Below are positions 11,917 to 20,161 of a stretch of DNA of 47,937 nucleotides, one piece after another. Made by a program: the position numbers and the translations under genes. The DNA comes from Alphaproteobacteria bacterium UBA2903. GTDB lineage: Bacteria > Pseudomonadota > Alphaproteobacteria > CAAGCB01 > CAG-977. The DNA lies in assembly GCA_002349565.1 (NCBI GenBank), contig DEDN01000028.1, positions 1-47,937 of the forward strand, read 5' to 3'. Under the pieces are notes generated by a model. That model saw only the letters and a list, made by a program, of their open reading frames with translations, had not been told where the DNA came from and ran no database searches. The first letter of the stretch is position 1. Each line of letters begins with the position of its first letter.

Positions 11917-14841
11917 TTAATTCGCCGTCCAATCCAGATGCGACATCGGGGTGATGATGCTGCCGCCGTCGGCGCTGATGACTTTCATATTCGGCATCGT
12001 GAAACGCGTCGGGTTGAAATAGCAATACGTATGCGCGTACGCCGTCCAAGTATCCGCGTAAATACCGCCGTAGTTCCAGATAAAGTTGTTTCCGCCGATA
12101 CCCGTCACCGTCCCCATGGCGACTTTCCAGCCTTTCAAATCGGTTCCGCCGACTTGTTCGACAACAACGCCCAGAGCCGTCGCGGGCTGAAACACGCCTT
12201 CGAATTTGTTGTAGCCCTGGTTGTAGGCGATTTCGGAAACGTATTCCTTGGTATCGTTGTCGTGACCGATCAAGGTCGGCTTGACATATTTGACTTCGCC
12301 CAATTCAAACGCGGACGGAGTCAGCGTCATCACGGCGACATAGCCGTCGGGGCAAGTGCCTTCATCCCAGCCCGCCATGGTTTCGCCCGACGCGTCCGCC
12401 TGAACCTGCCGCCCCGGCGCGGGAACGACGCCCATAAACGGATGCGCCAAACAATCCCCGCTACATTCAACGTATGTGCCGTTGTTTTGGTTGATGGTGA
12501 TTGTGTCGCCGCCGCCCCCGCTGCAAGTCGCCGTTCCCCCCGGCATATCGTCGCAGCTGAACAGTCCGAAGCCTTCGTCCGTTTTTGTCGGCAGGGTGTA
12601 AGTGCATGTCCCCACACTGCCGCATGGCCACGGTCCTTTGGTGTAGCTGTTTGACAGAACGTAAATACCCTTTGCGATGTAGTTCGGCAAAGTTTCGCTC
12701 AGCCGTGCGCCGCCGCGGGATGTCAGTTTGATGTCGTTCATCACGGAAATGAACGCTGGATCGACGCGGAATGTGTTCAAATCGGTGTCGCCGCCATGAA
12801 CGCTGTACGCCGCCGGTTTGCTGCCGCCCGCCGATGCGGTGTTGATGACCATGGAAAACGTCGGCGAGTCCGCCGGTTGGGTGCTTGCGGTACCTGCATT
12901 ACCTTGGCTGTCGAACGGCAGATTGACCATGGTTCTGACCGCCCCGCCCGATTTGCTGTTTTTGTCGACAACCGTTGTCGATTCAAACGCCGTCGCGGAA
13001 ACAACGCCCGTTTCGGCTTCAGCCCTAATTCTGGGCATATCATCCATTCCTTTGTTCAATGACAGTCTGCCGCCTTTTCCCGTTGCCGCCAAAGTGACAT
13101 CTTCGCGATTCAAATAATTCGAAATCAAGCTGGGTCGGTTTGACGACGACTGCTGCATCGTAATTCCTTGGCTTTGCAGCAATACGGTCGGTTGCCCGTT
13201 TCCTCCGAGCGTCAATCCCGTATTGCTTGCCGTGTCGATGTGCAGTCCGCCGACGATCCGCGTATGGGATTGCGCATGCGAGTTGCTGCCCGCATAAACG
13301 TCTCCTTTTGTGTCAAAGTCGGACGGATTTTTGACGACTTCCATAAAATAATCGTCGCCCGTTCCGATTTTAACGGAATTTTCCCCCGTCACCGTCAAAT
13401 CCGACCCTGCCCGCAATGTCATATTCGCACTGGCGTCGGCGGTGATATTGCCCGAATTGGCTTTCAATTCGATATCGCCGACGTTGGCGGTCGCGGTAAT
13501 GCCCGTCCCCGCGCTCAGCTCCATCAATTGTCCCGCGTCCAAGACAACCTTGCCCTCCGATCCCAAAGACGCTTCGTCCTGCGTCAAGCGCACTTCGGAA
13601 ATGGCGGTGTCGCCCGACAGCGCGCGCATGGACGCCGCCTGATCCGTATCGCTGACAACAACGGCGTATTTTTTGCCGTCCGACCCGCCCGGCGTTGCCA
13701 AGCCCGCCTCGGGCGCCTGTCCCAAAAACCGGTTGTCTGCGCGCGCGGTGACATCCTGCGCCGCGGAAACCAAAATACTGCCGTCCGCAGGGGCGTTCGC
13801 TTCGTCAATCAGCTTGTTCGCCGACAGGGTGACGCTTTTTTCGACCTGCATCGACGCCTTTTCCGTTCCCAGCGCAATCCGCGCCAGCGTGTCGCCGCTG
13901 CCGTCGCCCTGATGGTCTTCCTGATTCTTTTTGCGCACGATCAAACGTCCATTGATGACTTCAACACCGCCGGCGTTGTTGATGCGGTTGCATTTTCCGT
14001 CACCCGACGTTTCGTCGCATTGACCGTTGCCGCCCATGTCCAAATCCGTAAACATCGAGTTTGCGTCGGGCATGCCGTTGACTTTGTGCCGATACAGGTA
14101 ATCCGACGACAGTCCCGTCGAAAACACCGTTGTCATCGCAACGCGTCCGCCCGTGCTTGTCGCAATGCCTTCGCCTTCGAAAAACTGGTTGACGTCGGCG
14201 ACTTCCCACATGCCTTGCGATCCCAGCACTTTTTTCATCCCCGCATCAACGCCGTCGTCACCCGCAATGGCGTTCACCACGGCGGCGGTGCGCATATACC
14301 CGCCGTCAGCCCCCAGCATCGACGCGATGCGCGCCGCGCGTTTGTCGGGAATTTCGCCGCTTTCCTGCCCCGCCAAAACGATGCCGACGATGCGGTAGCG
14401 CGTGCATTTGCACGACGGTCCCAACGTGGAGCATTGCGTTCCATCGCTTTTCAGTTCTTTTTCCGAACATTGCGCGTACGCCCCCATATGAAAATCGTCC
14501 ATCAGTTTGTTGCCGTAAAACTTGTTCGTTGCCGAATCGATAAAGGACGCCGGCAAAAACGGCATCAAATCGGCGACGGAGATATTCTTTTTGAACGTTT
14601 CCTGCTGGTTGGAACCCGATTTTTCCTGAACAATCGGGGCATAGTTCGCTTCAATGTAGTTTTGCAGCGCGTCGCGGATGGTTTTTACCTGCCCCGCGAT
14701 GGTTACATCCTCCATTTCCGTGGTGCGTTCCGCCGTTTGCCGCACAATCATCGGCGACATCATCGTCATCAGCCCCAACAAAGCAATGACTTCGATCATC
14801 AAAGCACCGCGCTGATCGCTTGATCTGTTGAATATTGCCAT
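11917..14841 (-). CDS. PilV-like type IV prepilin / pilus-tip adhesin
   Basis: A 974-residue protein whose N-terminus is a type IV prepilin signal: a short basic leader, then G12 | ALMIEVIALLGLMTMMSPM with the +5 Glu (E17), cleaved and methylated by a prepilin peptidase. A helical spine (to about residue 60) is followed by a long Asn/Gly/Ser/Thr-rich central region (about 250-680) that reads like stacked beta turns (for example VGDIELKANSGNITADASAN), and by a C-terminal module with paired cysteines and aromatic residues ending near THTYCYFNP. This resembles PilV-class tip adhesins of type IVb conjugative pili, which are much longer than normal pilins. GGAGGA lies eight bases before the ATG. 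Host-cell or recipient binding is inferred. Confidence 0.82.
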   Translation of the reverse strand: MAIFNRSSDQRGALMIEVIALLGLMTMMSPMIVRQTAERTTEMEDVTIAGQVKTIRDALQNYIEANYAPIVQEKSGSNQQETFKKNISVADLMPFLPASFIDSATNKFYGNKLMDDFHMGAYAQCSEKELKSDGTQCSTLGPSCKCTRYRIVGIVLAGQESGEIPDKRAARIASMLGADGGYMRTAAVVNAIAGDDGVDAGMKKVLGSQGMWEVADVNQFFEGEGIATSTGGRVAMTTVFSTGLSSDYLYRHKVNGMPDANSMFTDLDMGGNGQCDETSGDGKCNRINNAGGVEVINGRLIVRKKNQEDHQGDGSGDTLARIALGTEKASMQVEKSVTLSANKLIDEANAPADGSILVSAAQDVTARADNRFLGQAPEAGLATPGGSDGKKYAVVVSDTDQAASMRALSGDTAISEVRLTQDEASLGSEGKVVLDAGQLMELSAGTGITATANVGDIELKANSGNITADASANMTLRAGSDLTVTGENSVKIGTGDDYFMEVVKNPSDFDTKGDVYAGSNSHAQSHTRIVGGLHIDTASNTGLTLGGNGQPTVLLQSQGITMQQSSSNRPSLISNYLNREDVTLAATGKGGRLSLNKGMDDMPRIRAEAETGVVSATAFESTTVVDKNSKSGGAVRTMVNLPFDSQGNAGTASTQPADSPTFSMVINTASAGGSKPAAYSVHGGDTDLNTFRVDPAFISVMNDIKLTSRGGARLSETLPNYIAKGIYVLSNSYTKGPWPCGSVGTCTYTLPTKTDEGFGLFSCDDMPGGTATCSGGGGDTITINQNNGTYVECSGDCLAHPFMGVVPAPGRQVQADASGETMAGWDEGTCPDGYVAVMTLTPSAFELGEVKYVKPTLIGHDNDTKEYVSEIAYNQGYNKFEGVFQPATALGVVVEQVGGTDLKGWKVAMGTVTGIGGNNFIWNYGGIYADTWTAYAHTYCYFNPTRFTMPNMKVISADGGSIITPMSHLDWTAN

Positions 14842-14885
14842 GGCTGTTTCCTCCGAATCGCCGATAAAACTTTTTTACTTTCTAC

Positions 14886-14915
14886 ATCTTACCCGTTAAA
14901 AAAGAAAGAACGCAA
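14886..14915 (-). promoter_or_regulatory. Possible promoter of the prepilin operon
   Basis: Minus-strand TTGCGT (14910-14915), an 18-base spacer and TAAGAT (14886-14891), 45 bases before the prepilin ATG. The rest of the 210-base divergent gap up to 15051 is A+T-rich and shows no other clear signal. Confidence 0.4.
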
Positions 14916-15051
14916 CGCAAAAACGCTATATCTGACGGCATAACCCGCAGATTTCCGCGTTTTTTCACAGGCGGTTATGTCAAAAGTCATACCCATAAAA
15001 ACCATTGCCTTGCCCGTCAAAAGTTTCTATCCTTTGAAAAAAGGAGATTCC

Positions 15052-15891
15052 ATGCCCCCCGTTTTGAAATTGCTGCGCATACATCATTGGATCAAAAACG
15101 GCTTGATTTTTCTGCCGCTGGTTTTCGGCGGCGGGTTGACGGACGCTTCGCTGTTTTTGACGGCTTCGGCGGGCGCGCTGTGCTTTTGCTTTCTTGCTTC
15201 GGCGGTGTATGTGATGAACGATCTGGCGGACATGGAATCCGACCGATTGCACGAAGTCAAAAAATTCCGCCCCCTTGCCGCGAAAACCGTTTCGGAAAAA
15301 ACGGCAAAGACTTTGCTGGCTGTGATGCTGTTTTTGGCATTCTGCGGAACGGCGGCTTTGCATAACGGAACGGCGGCGGCTTTGCTGACCGCGTATTTGC
15401 CGATAAACGCCGTTTACAGCCGCGGCGCGAAGAAAATTCCGATTCTGGACATTGCTTTGCTAGTGTCGGGCTTTGTCATCCGCCTGTTTTACGGCGCGGC
15501 GCTGATTGACGAAGAAGTGTCGCCGTGGCTGTATATGACCGTAACGGCAATGGCGTGTTATCTGGCGCTCGGCAAGCGGCGCAACGATTTGCTGGCGGGC
15601 GAAAACAAAGGCGTTTTAAAGGTTTACACGCCCGCTTTTCTGGACAAGTATATGACTGTCTGCCAAACGCTGACCATTGCTTTTTACGCGCTGTGGGCGA
15701 TGTCGCCGTCCGTCTTGCATTCCTCGTCCGTCATTTGGACGGTGCCTTTGGTTATCGTTATTTGCATGAAGTACGGATTGAATATCGAAACGCAAAAGTA
15801 CGCCGATCCCGTCGACGTGCTGTTAAACGACAAAGTTTTGTGCGGCTTGACCGCTTTGTACGGGCTGGTTATGCTCGGATTGCTGTATTGA
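15052..15891 (+). CDS. UbiA-family prenyltransferase, DPPR-synthase-like
   Basis: A 279-residue polytopic membrane enzyme (about eight to nine helices). The first Asp-rich motif is NDLADMESD and it is followed by the KFRPLA segment; the second region has LALGKRRNDLL, a signature of decaprenyl-phosphate phosphoribosyltransferases, which transfer ribose-5-phosphate from PRPP to a polyprenyl phosphate. The start at 15052 (MPPVLKLLRIHHW) was chosen for aaggag at 15041-15046; an in-frame ATG at 14977 lacks this. It is followed after seven bases by hisH. A role in making a lipid-linked pentose for an envelope glycan is inferred; another aromatic or sugar acceptor is possible. Confidence 0.82.
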   Translation: MPPVLKLLRIHHWIKNGLIFLPLVFGGGLTDASLFLTASAGALCFCFLASAVYVMNDLADMESDRLHEVKKFRPLAAKTVSEKTAKTLLAVMLFLAFCGTAALHNGTAAALLTAYLPINAVYSRGAKKIPILDIALLVSGFVIRLFYGAALIDEEVSPWLYMTVTAMACYLALGKRRNDLLAGENKGVLKVYTPAFLDKYMTVCQTLTIAFYALWAMSPSVLHSSSVIWTVPLVIVICMKYGLNIETQKYADPVDVLLNDKVLCGLTALYGLVMLGLLY

Positions 15892-15898
15892 GGATAAA

Positions 15899-16483
15899 AT
15901 GCTGACGGTATTGGATTACGGCGGCGGCAATTTGAAAAGCGTCGTCAATTTGTTGGAAAGCTTCGGCGTGCCGTTCGTTTTGACGGACAAAGCGGAAAAA
16001 ATCGAACAGGCGGACAAACTGCTGTTCCCCGGACAGGGGCATTTCGGGCAAGTCATGGAGTCGCTGAATCAAAAAGGGCTGACTTCCGCTTTGAAATCCG
16101 CCGTCGCAAAAGGCGTGCCGTTTTTCGGAATCTGCGTCGGGCTGCAAGTACTGTTCGATTCGTCCGAGGAAGCTCCAACCGCCCAAGGATTGGGAATATT
16201 CAAAGGAAAAGGCGTCCGCTTTCAAACGGGAAAAGTTCCCCAAATCGGCTGGAACAAAATTCAAACCACGGCGGCGAATACTTTTTTAAGCGACGATTTT
16301 TATTACTTTGTGAACTCGTATCACGTTGTCCCCGCCGATTCGTCGATTGTGTCCGCCGTTGCCGACTATCACGTTCCTTTCACCGCGGCGGTTCAGTATA
16401 AAAACATTACGGCAACGCAGTTTCACCCCGAAAAAAGCGGGCAGGTCGGGCGCGATACGCTGAAAAGGTGGGTGTTCGCATGA
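15899..16483 (+). CDS. hisH: Imidazole glycerol phosphate synthase, glutaminase subunit
   Basis: A 194-residue class I glutamine amidotransferase. It hydrolyses glutamine and passes ammonia to HisF. The catalytic triad is Cys79 (FGICVGLQ), His176 and Glu178 (QFHPEKSG). Two positions differ from the commonest HisH: the oxyanion loop reads PGQGHFG rather than PGVG, and ICVGLQ replaces ICxGMQ. Its TGA overlaps the hisF ATG (ATGA at 16480-16483), so the two subunits are translationally coupled. No other histidine-pathway gene is nearby; some HisH/HisF pairs serve in surface-sugar modification instead, and the neighbourhood makes that an open alternative. Confidence 0.88.
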   Translation: MLTVLDYGGGNLKSVVNLLESFGVPFVLTDKAEKIEQADKLLFPGQGHFGQVMESLNQKGLTSALKSAVAKGVPFFGICVGLQVLFDSSEEAPTAQGLGIFKGKGVRFQTGKVPQIGWNKIQTTAANTFLSDDFYYFVNSYHVVPADSSIVSAVADYHVPFTAAVQYKNITATQFHPEKSGQVGRDTLKRWVFA

Positions 16484-17241
16484 TTACGAAACGCATTATT
16501 CCGTGCTTGGACGTCAAAGACGGACAAACCGTCAAAGGCGTGAATTTCGAAAACTTGCGCTTTGCGGGCGATGCCGTGGAGCTGGCGAAACGCTATTCCG
16601 AACAGGGCGCCGACGAACTGGTTTTGCTGGACATCACGGCGACAAACGACGGACGCAAAACGATGATTGACATCGTGGAACGCGTCGCCAAAAACGTCTT
16701 TATTCCTTTTGCCGTCGGGGGCGGAATCCGCACTTTGGACGACATCCGCAATTTGCTGCTGGCAGGCGCGGACAAAGTGTCCGTCAATTCCGCCGCGGTC
16801 GAAAATCCCGCTCTGGTCGAACAGGCGGCGGGCAAGTTCGGATCGCAGTGTATTACGGTCGCCATTGACGTTAAAAAATTCGACGGCGAATATTTTGTCG
16901 TTACCCGCGCGGGAAAGCATAAAACGAATTTAAACGCGCTGGAATGGGCGAAAACCGTCGAACGGCTGGGCGCGGGCGAAATTCTTTTGACTTCAATGGA
17001 CGCGGACGGCACACAGCAGGGATTCGATTTGCGGATTACCGCCGAAATTTCCAAAAACGTCCGTATCCCCGTTATCGCTTCGGGCGGCGCGGGGGCGAAC
17101 CCGCAGCACTTTGTCGACGTGTTTGAACAAGGATGCGCCGATGCAGCTTTGGCGGCGTCGATTTTCCATTTCGGCACTTTGCCCGTTCCCGCTTTGAAAA
17201 AAGCTCTCGACGATGGCGGCGTCAATGTTCGATTGGTGTGA
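16480..17241 (+). CDS. hisF: Imidazole glycerol phosphate synthase, cyclase subunit
   Basis: A 253-residue (beta/alpha)8 cyclase that converts PRFAR and ammonia to imidazole glycerol phosphate and AICAR. Both general acid/base residues are in the canonical places: Asp11 (IPCLDVKDG) and Asp130 (VAIDVKK). The phosphate-binding loops AVGGGIRT and ASGGAGAN and the segment AGEILLTSMDADGT are fully conserved. The start is the ATG at 16480 that overlaps the hisH stop. The following membrane-protein gene starts inside its last 30 bases. The sequence is closer to true HisF than to the divergent O-antigen type, so histidine synthesis is the simplest reading despite the envelope-type neighbours. Confidence 0.93.
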   Translation: MITKRIIPCLDVKDGQTVKGVNFENLRFAGDAVELAKRYSEQGADELVLLDITATNDGRKTMIDIVERVAKNVFIPFAVGGGIRTLDDIRNLLLAGADKVSVNSAAVENPALVEQAAGKFGSQCITVAIDVKKFDGEYFVVTRAGKHKTNLNALEWAKTVERLGAGEILLTSMDADGTQQGFDLRITAEISKNVRIPVIASGGAGANPQHFVDVFEQGCADAALAASIFHFGTLPVPALKKALDDGGVNVRLV

Positions 17242-18346
17242 GAATTCAAAGTCCGCTTGGGCTTGGACGACGGTTTTCACGGTGTTTTTCGCGCTGTCCG
17301 TCATCCCGCTGATTGCCGATTTTCCGACGACTTATCCGTGGCAGGATTTGATGCTGAACTGGCGGGGCGGGTTCATCCGCCGCGGACTGCTGGGCGAAAT
17401 CGGTCTGCTTTGCCGCCCGTATGCCGCTGAAACGCTGTGCGGGCTGATTTGTTTGGCGTATGCCGCCGCCGCGTTCCTGTTCGTCAAAACGGTGCTGGAA
17501 ATGCAAAATCCCCGCGCGCGGCTGTTGATTTTGCTGTCTTCGTCATTGTTGATGTACGGCATTGTTTACCCGTCGGCGGGACTGCGCAAGGATGCGTTCG
17601 TCCTGCTTGCCTTTATCGCCGCCATGCGCACGCAAAAACCGCTGTTTGCCGCCGTTTTTATGACTCTGGCAACCTTTGTTCACGAAGAAACGCTGTTCTT
17701 TGCCCCGTTGGTCATGACGCGGCATAAAAAAACCGTCCCTTATTTTCTGGCGTTCGGCGCGGTTTATACGGCTTTGACCGCTTTTCCGAAAGATGTCGAA
17801 CAAGCCGTCGCCGAATCATGGGGCGTGGATTTTGGTTTGGCGGTCAAATACATCTCGGGCAAAGCGAATCCGTTTGCTTTGTCGCCGCAATATTATTCGA
17901 ATCCGCCTGTTTCCTATGCGGATTGGCTGCCGTTTTTCAAAACGCGGATTGTGCCGTTCAGCCTGCTTGCGATAATCCTGACCGCCGCGCCGATTATCGT
18001 GTGTCTGCCGAAAAAGCTGTTCAAACATCCCGCCGTTTACGCCCCTTTGCTGTTGTTTTCCATGCCGAACTGGGGACGGTGGGAAAGCTTGATTTTAATG
18101 GCGTGGGTCGTGTCCGCGGCAACGCTTGAAAAAGGGAAAACGGGCAAAAATCCGCCGCTTTTGTTGTTCTTGCCCGCTTTTTTCGCGCTTTATCCGTACA
18201 CGGATTTCATTTTTGATATGAAAATCATCGTTTTGTTCGAACCTTTGCCGATTTTTGTTTTAATCGCCCTTTGCTTGATTTATAACGCTTCCAATGTTTT
18301 TAAAGGAGCTTGGCAATGGATTACATTCAAGGCGTCGGATTCCTGA
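17213..18346 (+). CDS. Polytopic membrane protein, possibly glycan polymerase or glycosyltransferase
   Basis: A 377-residue protein with about nine to ten hydrophobic helices. A periplasmic-type first loop carries NWRGGFIRRGLLGEI, and a later helix boundary has GLRKDAFVLL and FVHEETLFFAPL, a pattern seen in uncharacterised membrane proteins and Wzy-like polymerases of polysaccharide clusters. It overlaps hisF by 29 bases. Two starts are possible, 17213 or 17225, neither with a good ribosome-binding site, which suggests coupling to hisF translation. With the prenyl-phosphate enzyme at the head of the operon, a role in lipid-linked glycan export or assembly is plausible but inferred. It stops two bases before the convergent porin gene. 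Confidence 0.75.
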   Translation: MAASMFDWCENSKSAWAWTTVFTVFFALSVIPLIADFPTTYPWQDLMLNWRGGFIRRGLLGEIGLLCRPYAAETLCGLICLAYAAAAFLFVKTVLEMQNPRARLLILLSSSLLMYGIVYPSAGLRKDAFVLLAFIAAMRTQKPLFAAVFMTLATFVHEETLFFAPLVMTRHKKTVPYFLAFGAVYTALTAFPKDVEQAVAESWGVDFGLAVKYISGKANPFALSPQYYSNPPVSYADWLPFFKTRIVPFSLLAIILTAAPIIVCLPKKLFKHPAVYAPLLLFSMPNWGRWESLILMAWVVSAATLEKGKTGKNPPLLLFLPAFFALYPYTDFIFDMKIIVLFEPLPIFVLIALCLIYNASNVFKGAWQWITFKASDS

Positions 18347-18348
18347 CT

Positions 18349-19416
18349 TTACAGCTGGATTGTGCCGCGTAAGGAAAACACCGTCGCCGTTTTCGACGAC
18401 TTGTCCAACGCGGGGTTGATGTAAACCTGTATGTCGGGCGTGATTGTCAGATATTTGCCGACTCCGATGTTCCAGTAGCTTTCCACCACCGATTCGTAGT
18501 CGCGAACGGGGGGCGAGTAATACTTTCGGGAAACTTTGTTGACCGCCGCCGCCAATCCGATTTGATTGTTTTCGGCAAAGTTCACGACTCCGCCCAGCAC
18601 ATACGACCGCTTTAACGGCACGGAATCCCCGCTTGCGCCGTTGATTCGCATAAAAACAGCCGCTTTGTCGGTCAGGTTTTGCATCAGATTCACGGAAACG
18701 CCCGTCGAATTCTGCGGCTGCGCTTTGACCGACGGCTGATTGTACACCAGCACCGAATACGCGCCCGACGCGGGCGTGTACGCGATTTGTCCGAAGCTTG
18801 TAAACCGATGCTGTCCCCAGCCTTTGGTCGACAAAGCCCTTGCCCCGACGTTCGCGGCGTTCTGAGCCCCTGCGGCTATCGACCAGCGCGCCGTCGGATT
18901 GACCTGCACATACGCGCCCAAGCCCGCCGTCGGATAAGTTTCACTGCCGTTTTGCGCCAACGCGTCGTTGACAAAGTTCGTTTGCTGGTTGGAATCGTAC
19001 GCCGATCCGTCAAAATTATACAAAGGAAACTGCCCGACGGTTATCGACGCTTTGCCAAAGCTGTGGGTGAAAGTCAGCTGATCGAACGAGCTTTGACGCG
19101 TCGAAAAATCGTTTATCGGATTCGCCAGTCCCAAATCGTTTTGCACCCGCGCCGCATTGCCGCCCCAATAGCGTACCAGATTATAGGAAAAAAACAACGT
19201 TCCGCTGTCATAAGCCTGCCAGCTCACCGTCGGAGCGTAAACCGTCTGTGTCGCGCTTTTGGCGTTGTTCGGCGTTCCTTTTTGCGCCAAAACGGAAACG
19301 TCCAAGCTGTAATTCAATCCGTAACCGTTCGACAAATCCTGCTTGAAATCCGCATAATCCGCTGCTTGCGCATCCATCGCCAACAACATTGCCGCCGCTA
19401 TTGTTTTGATTTGCAT
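18349..19416 (-). CDS. OprB-family outer-membrane porin, AaxA-like
   Basis: A 355-residue protein with a cleavable signal (MQIKTIAAAMLLAMDAQA, cut before ADYAD) and alternating beta strands throughout, ending in VFSLRGTIQL. The segments VGQFPLYNFDGSAYDSNQQ and ALAQNGSETYPTAGLGAYVQ are typical of OprB-type carbohydrate-selective porins. It is divergent from a pyruvoyl arginine decarboxylase and an antiporter, the partners of the chlamydial porin AaxA, which lets arginine cross the outer membrane. By context this porin is proposed to be the outer-membrane entry step for arginine; a sugar substrate cannot be excluded. aagaggg precedes the ATG by six bases. Confidence 0.82.
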   Translation of the reverse strand: MQIKTIAAAMLLAMDAQAADYADFKQDLSNGYGLNYSLDVSVLAQKGTPNNAKSATQTVYAPTVSWQAYDSGTLFFSYNLVRYWGGNAARVQNDLGLANPINDFSTRQSSFDQLTFTHSFGKASITVGQFPLYNFDGSAYDSNQQTNFVNDALAQNGSETYPTAGLGAYVQVNPTARWSIAAGAQNAANVGARALSTKGWGQHRFTSFGQIAYTPASGAYSVLVYNQPSVKAQPQNSTGVSVNLMQNLTDKAAVFMRINGASGDSVPLKRSYVLGGVVNFAENNQIGLAAAVNKVSRKYYSPPVRDYESVVESYWNIGVGKYLTITPDIQVYINPALDKSSKTATVFSLRGTIQL

Positions 19417-19459
19417 CGCTTGCCCTCTTTTTTATTTCAGCTTAGGCAAAAAACGCGGA

Positions 19460-19487
19460 TTCGGACAGAAAGCAATACGGTTATAAA
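19460..19487 (+). promoter_or_regulatory. Possible promoter of aaxB-aaxC
   Basis: TTCGGA (19460-19465), a 16-base spacer and TATAAA (19482-19487) in the 151-base gap between the divergent porin and decarboxylase genes. The -35 is weak. The decarboxylase has a very strong Shine-Dalgarno (aaggagg, 19554-19560). Confidence 0.35.
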
Positions 19488-19567
19488 AAACAAGTCCATC
19501 TGTTTTCGCCTTTGAAAACCCCGTACCGTTAAAGCCGCCATTCATTTTTTTTCAAGGAGGTTTAATC

Positions 19568-20149
19568 ATGTTAGTTGGCACTCGTTATCCGACATTGGCT
19601 TTTCACACGGGCGGCGCGGGACAATCCGACGACGGCATTCCGCCCCAGCCGTTTGAAACGTTTTGTTACGACTCGGCTTTGGCGCAGGCGAAAATACAAG
19701 ACTTCAACGTCATTCCGTACACGTCCGTTCTGCCCCCCGAGCTGAAAGACAACATCGTTCCCGTCGACAAAGTGTCAAAGTTCTTTAAACACGGCGCGGT
19801 GCTGGAAGTCATCATGGCGGGCAACGGCGCAAACAGCAGCGAACACCGCGCGATTGCCACGGGCGTCGGCGTATGCTGGGGCAAAGACAAAATGGGCAAG
19901 CTTATCGGCGGCTGGGCGGCGGAATATGTCGAATACTTCCCGACTTATATCGATGACGAAATCGCCAAAGGGCATGCCGAAATGTGGCTGAACAAATCCC
20001 TGAAACACGAATTGGAAATCCGCGGTGTCGAAAAACACAGCGAATTTCAGCTGTATCACAACTATATCAATATCACGCGGCAATTCGGTTATTGCTTGAC
20101 ATGCTTGGGCTTTTTGAACTTTGAAACCGCCGATCCCGTCAAATTGTAA
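19568..20149 (+). CDS. aaxB: Pyruvoyl-dependent arginine decarboxylase, AaxB type
   Basis: Converts arginine to agmatine and CO2 while consuming a proton. The 193-residue proenzyme must cleave itself between Thr52 and Ser53 (IPYT|SVLPPEL), Ser53 becoming the pyruvoyl cofactor; the same T-S pair and position are reported for chlamydial AaxB. The N-terminus GTRYPTLAFHTGG, FKHGAVLEVIMAG, and IGGWAAEYVE (with Gly114-Gly115 intact, the region where an inactivating change is known in some C. trachomatis strains) all match that family. It is followed after 12 bases by the antiporter gene. The likely roles are acid resistance and depletion of host arginine. The strength of the similarity to chlamydial enzymes is judged from memory, not from an alignment. 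Confidence 0.93.
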   Translation: MLVGTRYPTLAFHTGGAGQSDDGIPPQPFETFCYDSALAQAKIQDFNVIPYTSVLPPELKDNIVPVDKVSKFFKHGAVLEVIMAGNGANSSEHRAIATGVGVCWGKDKMGKLIGGWAAEYVEYFPTYIDDEIAKGHAEMWLNKSLKHELEIRGVEKHSEFQLYHNYINITRQFGYCLTCLGFLNFETADPVKL

Positions 20150-20161
20150 AAGGACTGTATC

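Noticed and set aside
13168..14823. A 551-codon open frame on the plus strand
   Set aside because: It is the antisense shadow of the prepilin-like gene; its product is Arg/His/Gln-rich without any recognisable motif, while the minus-strand frame has a prepilin signal and a good ribosome-binding site.
15899..17241. Calling HisH/HisF the O-antigen-type amidotransferase pair
   Set aside because: HisF has both catalytic aspartates and fully canonical loops; context alone is not enough, so the histidine-pathway names are kept and the alternative is listed as a finding.
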